From contig JAQFVV010000152.1 of the NCBI GenBank assembly GCA_028023455.1, positions 2,996,087 to 3,060,086 on the forward strand: a stretch of 64,000 bases of DNA. Reading direction: 5' to 3'. This stretch comes from Epiperipatus broadwayi. Lineage: Eukaryota > Onychophora > Udeonychophora > Euonychophora > Peripatidae. The notes beneath the pieces are model-generated. The model worked only from the letters and a program-made list of their open reading frames with translations, was not told where the DNA came from and made no database searches. How positions within the stretch are numbered: position 1 is the stretch's first letter; every line of letters begins with the position of its first letter. Below are positions 60,941-64,000 of this stretch, piece after piece. The translations under genes were made by a program, and so were the position numbers.

Positions 60941-61284
60941 ATAAAAAATAAAAAAAGTTTCTTCAAAAACAATAAAAAAGACTTGTAAAAAAAAAGCTTC
61001 TTTAAAAAAAAAAAAGACTGGACAAAAAGAAATTTTTGTTTTCAGAATATTTTAAAAAGCCCCCCCCCCCATTATTTTATTTTTAGGAAATATACATCAA
61101 TCCGGTTACAAAAAAAAAAAAAAAAAAAGCAACAACAACAAAAAATATAAAAATCAAGCAAATCCAAAAATTAAAAAAAATTTAACCAACAAAATTTAAA
61201 AACAGCCCGGTAACATTATATTTATTTGTTTTTCACTAGCAACAGTGCCATAGAGCAGTATGGGTAATTAGATGATGTATTACA

Positions 61285-62365
61285 AAAATTCCATATGTAT
61301 ATTGGCTTGGATATAAATTTGTTATTATGAAACATCAAGAGAAAATATCTTGCACTTGTCATAAAAATATAAAGTTTGCACAATGCACCATCTCTGGTGA
61401 CAATTTTTGATCAATATAAATAAATGATTTGTGCTATTTTATAAATTGGGTGTTGTAGGAGTTAATATATTTTGCTTCTTAAACTTTGTCAGTGCAGTTC
61501 TTGTGAACTTTGGTGAGTAGAGCATACAGCAATTACAAACTTAAAGATTATTTTCAATTTTGAGAAAATCTCTCAAAACATTTAATCACAACAGATTAAT
61601 AAAGTTGCTATTGCTGCCATTGAATAAATTAATTGGTATTTCCAGCAATGTATAAATAATATAAAGGTAATTGAGTATTTGCATTACACTTGTTCAGGTA
61701 ATCATATGATTGGGAAATTTTGTGCAAAATCGTGCATTTTTTTTTGGTCTAGATGTTATCCCAAGAAACTTACCTGATATTTAATTTGTTGGAATAATAG
61801 TGCTCAATGTTCAATGATTTTAGAGCATAATATAGTTCATATTAAACTCAAGTGTGTGCAATTAGTTTGGGAAGAAATCATTATTTTTGCAGAAAATCTC
61901 TCTGAAGACACCAAAAATTACATTATATTTCTCCATTACTTATCATTACTTCATATTTTTGTAAAGAAAAAGTTATCAATGTACTGACTATTTTATGCAT
62001 AACATGTTGGTATAGCAATAGCTGTGATAACACTGGGGCATTTTTTATAGATTATCATCTTGGTATGATTTCTATTCCTGAGATTTGTTGTTCTGAAGAT
62101 ATTTTTTCAGATTTGTTTCTGATTTGGAAGAAATACAGAATGACACAGTGAGATTAATTAATTCTTTCTACTGCCAAGAATGTTCAATAACTATAGCTTT
62201 CAGAATAATCAAAAAAAATTAAAAATTTATATTCATCTTTTTAGTTTTTTTTTTTAACATTAGACTCTTAAAATCATATCGCATTTGTTTTTTTACTATA
62301 TTTTTTTTGATAACATTAAAAAAAAGTTTATACCTAAATTTATTAAGCGCAAGCAGATAATCTAA
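61285..62365. other. intron sequence
   Basis: This is AT-rich intron with no recognised element between the third Merlin-related copy and the foldback element before the last exon. Confidence 0.35.
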
Positions 62366-62745
62366 TAATAACATAAAGGCTAAAACCTTCGACAACAAGT
62401 GCCTTAAAAATGCTTATGTGACAGCCAATCAGATGTAATAATGACTGCACGTGGAACTCCTAATTGCAGAACACCAGAAAAAGATGGGACCCGACTAAGA
62501 GCGCGAAACTTAAAACATCTTCACATTTAATTCACTAAATACTATATATAAATAAACAATGTCAAATCTTTCGATTTACAACGAAGCAATTTTTTTAAAA
62601 ATCTAATGATTTAATCTTTTTCTGGTGTTCTGGCTTGTGTTCTGGAATTAGGAGTTCCGTGTGCAGTCATTATTACATCTGATTGGCTGTCACATAAGCA
62701 TTTCATAGTCGCTTGTTGTCGAAGGTTTTAGCCTTTACATTATTA
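62366..62745. repeat. foldback element 125 bp upstream of an exon
   Basis: The left arm (62366-62484) and right arm (62614-62745) are reverse complements of about 120-130 bp (ggctaaaaccttcgacaacaag... / ...cttgttgtcgaaggttttagcc; gacagccaatcagatgtaataatgactgc / complement). The loop is about 130 bp. The right arm has a small insertion, ggcttgtgttct. The structure is MITE-like. Confidence 0.85.
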
Positions 62746-62869
62746 TACCTATTTTTATAAATCGTGAATCACTTGTTCGAGTAAGAGATTATTCATGTCT
62801 AGTTGAGTGAGTTTTATAAAATTTTAATAATTAGCTCTGATATTATGATCTTATTTTATTCATTTTCAG

Positions 62870-63224
62870 AGAACTCCAACAACAGATGTCTGCCCAAACT
62901 TACCAAATTCAAACCCAGCATGATGTATTACGTGACAACAATGCCAAATTGGAGCAGTATTTAAAAACTGTTACCTCAAGGAAAGAGAAACTGAATAAGA
63001 TGGATTTGCAGCATCGTATGCGAATTAATGCAAAGAAAGAAAATATTGAAGCACTGAAGAAAGAAGTTGAATTATTGCATCAAGCTCATAATGAGGATGA
63101 AATAGCAAAATCTTCTTTAGACATGGAAAAGCAACATCAATTGCAAATAATGCAAGCAAAAAGAAATGAATATGAAAAGGACATAGCAACTTTGAAATAT
63201 ATGTATACCCAAATTTTAGAGCAA
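62870..63224 (+). CDS. Nuf2: Nuf2-like exon (distal coiled coil)
   Basis: This 355-nt exon begins with the A that completes a Lys codon and continues ELQQQMSAQTYQIQTQ; it ends ...YTQILEQ before a consensus donor gtaagt. The acceptor is ttcattttcag. It encodes about 118 residues of uninterrupted heptad-rich coiled coil with no stop. The intron before it is about 27.4 kb and holds two LTR insertions, LINE pieces and DNA elements. A foldback repeat ends only 125 bp upstream. The reading frame closes 27 bases into the downstream intron, so at least one more exon should lie beyond the window. Confidence 0.7.
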
Positions 63225-63477
63225 GTAAGTATTTTGGGAGCCTCTTTTTAATCATTTAGATTAGCTTCTCTGAGTTGTCCTATCTTTGATTTTTCAGATA
63301 TTAATAATTGCTCTTCTCTTTACAATTATCTTTCAATTTCCTTTTTTTAACTTTTTATTTTTTATAATTTTTTTTTAAAGTTTCTAATTATTCCACTACT
63401 TCTATGACTAAAATACCTTCAATTCCTCTTTATATAATTTAACAAATATCTTTTATCTTAATAGAATAGAATTATCA

Positions 63478-63555
63478 CTTTTATTATTAATGTTGTTATT
63501 ATAATTATTACTGTTGTTATTATTATTATTATTATTACTGTTGTTGTTGTTGTTG

Positions 63556-63624
<69 letters not shown>
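63478..63624. repeat. (TTA/TTG)n microsatellite
   Basis: An almost uninterrupted run of TTA triplets, with TTG interruptions at 63540-63560, spans about 150 bp. It lies between the last Nuf2-like exon and the PHD-type ORF and may mark the edge of that element. Confidence 0.9.
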
Positions 63625-63625
<1 letters not shown>

Positions 63626-63683
63626 TTCCGGTTTTCTAGTGTAAAGACGTGTTTACTTGTTCTCTTGATTTTTTAAATTTTTA

Positions 63684-64000
63684 ATGATGGATTCATGTTC
63701 TATTTGTAAAGAACTTTTACCAAAAAATGGTAATTTCGTATCCTGCTTTGGTTGTACGTCCGGTATGCACTTTGCATGTGCATCGTTGAGTGATACTACT
63801 TACCGAAGAATGTCTATAAGATAAAAAAGAAGCAAGAATGGAGGTGTGCTGCTTGTAGAGTTAGTTTTTCTAAGGCTAGTGATGTTTTGGATTCATCTAT
63901 GACTGCTAAAAATTCACCTGATTTAATTTTGGAGGAAATTTTGGATAAATTAAAATTATTGCCGGTGATTCACAACACAATTTCAGAGTTATCTCAAGCA
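63684..64000 (+). pseudogene. PHD-finger protein fragment, LINE ORF1-like, cut by window end
   Basis: From two tandem ATGs at 63684 it reads MMDSCSICKELLPKNGNF, then CFGC, HFAC and, after a frame change near 63822, WRCAACRV. The spacing CX2C..CX2C..HX2C..CX2C is a C4HC3 PHD finger. After it, a helical segment (LILEEILDKLKLLPVIHN) stays open to the window end. PHD fingers of this kind followed by a coiled coil occur in ORF1 of several arthropod and mollusc LINE clades. The frameshift in an A-run (ataagataaaaaag) means this copy is broken, unless the run is a sequencing error. A host PHD gene is the alternative. Confidence 0.5.

Larger units (their letters stand above)
58012..61284 (-). mobile_element. 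diverged Merlin-related element (third copy), boundaries tentative
   Basis: The right part, read on the minus strand, repeats the architecture of 13317-15016. A degenerate terminus (61284 inwards) is followed by ataatgttaccgggctgt (complement of 61204-61221; compare aacgttaccgggcc at 13383) and a long homopolymer-rich stretch with a C/G run (61060). Near 59010-59035, gccacataaattcggccaagta matches the transposase end of the 17879 element (gccacataaagtcggccaggta at 18773). A weak complementary left terminus may lie at 58012. A foldback repeat is nested inside. No transposase ORF survives. Confidence 0.45.
11331..63224 (+). other. Nuf2: Nuf2-like kinetochore gene, partial (four exons, transposon-filled introns)
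   Basis: Four short coding exons on the + strand join without a phase conflict: phase 0 between exons 1-2 and 2-3, and a codon split AA|A (Lys) between exons 3-4. All use AG acceptors and GT donors. The joined product is about 245 residues of charged coiled coil, continuing at both ends. Nuf2 is a subunit of the NDC80 complex, which couples kinetochores to spindle microtubules; the family has an N-terminal CH-like domain and a long C-terminal coiled coil. Only coiled-coil exons are visible here. The introns are 11.9, 11.9 and 27.4 kb and contain most of the mobile elements listed. The identification rests on one diagnostic segment in exon 35204-35463 plus the general coiled-coil character. 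Another coiled-coil protein is possible. Confidence 0.7.

Overview
This is an AT-rich metazoan (probably invertebrate) nuclear sequence. It has spliced exons with GT..AG introns and consensus donors, and eukaryotic retrotransposons and DNA transposons at high density. It has no operons, CRISPR arrays or prokaryotic signals. I could not identify the species from the sequence.

The only host gene I can support is the 3' half of a kinetochore gene of the Nuf2 family, on the + strand. Four exons (11331-11387, 23281-23343, 35204-35463, 62870-63224) join in consistent reading phase into a continuous coiled-coil protein. It contains the IV-x-SPE-(K/R)-(L/M)-K segment that I associate with Nuf2. The N-terminal CH-like domain would lie upstream, largely outside the window, and the gene probably continues beyond 63224. 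One further small exon (10700-10744) is possible but weak. Almost everything else here lies upstream of these exons or in the introns of about 11.9, 11.9 and 27.4 kb.

Layout. 1-4778: a defective LTR retrotransposon with its 5' LTR cut by the window edge, a gag ORF, a deleted pol and a 3' LTR. 6363-7872 (minus): a second decayed element of the same kind. 12188-13287: a TA-flanked non-autonomous DNA transposon, with a second copy in opposite orientation at 52715-53706. 13317-15016: an internally deleted Merlin-type transposon with a perfect 8-bp target duplication. 17879-20190: a Merlin transposon with a broken transposase gene. 24057-26049 (minus): a broken LINE ORF1 of Tx1/L1 type with a CCHC knuckle. 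27900-31975: a decayed LINE (endonuclease and reverse transcriptase) interrupted by a 708-bp solo LTR with perfect 5-bp target duplications.

39860-47716: a complete Ty3/gypsy LTR element with two LTRs of about 1.65 kb differing by only about 20 substitutions, but with several frame breaks in gag-pol. 50226-50430: a diverged relative of the first element's LTR end. 53939-54220, 59303-60147 and 62366-62745: foldback (inverted-repeat) elements. 56240-56705: the 3' end of the same LINE family (minus). 58012-61284: a third, very diverged Merlin-related copy. 63478-64000: a (TTA)n microsatellite followed by a PHD-finger ORF resembling a LINE ORF1, broken once and cut by the window end.

The window therefore reads as a transposon-filled host gene. 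Several nested or self-inverted mobile elements carry readable insertion histories. I do not see an undescribed defence or metabolic system.
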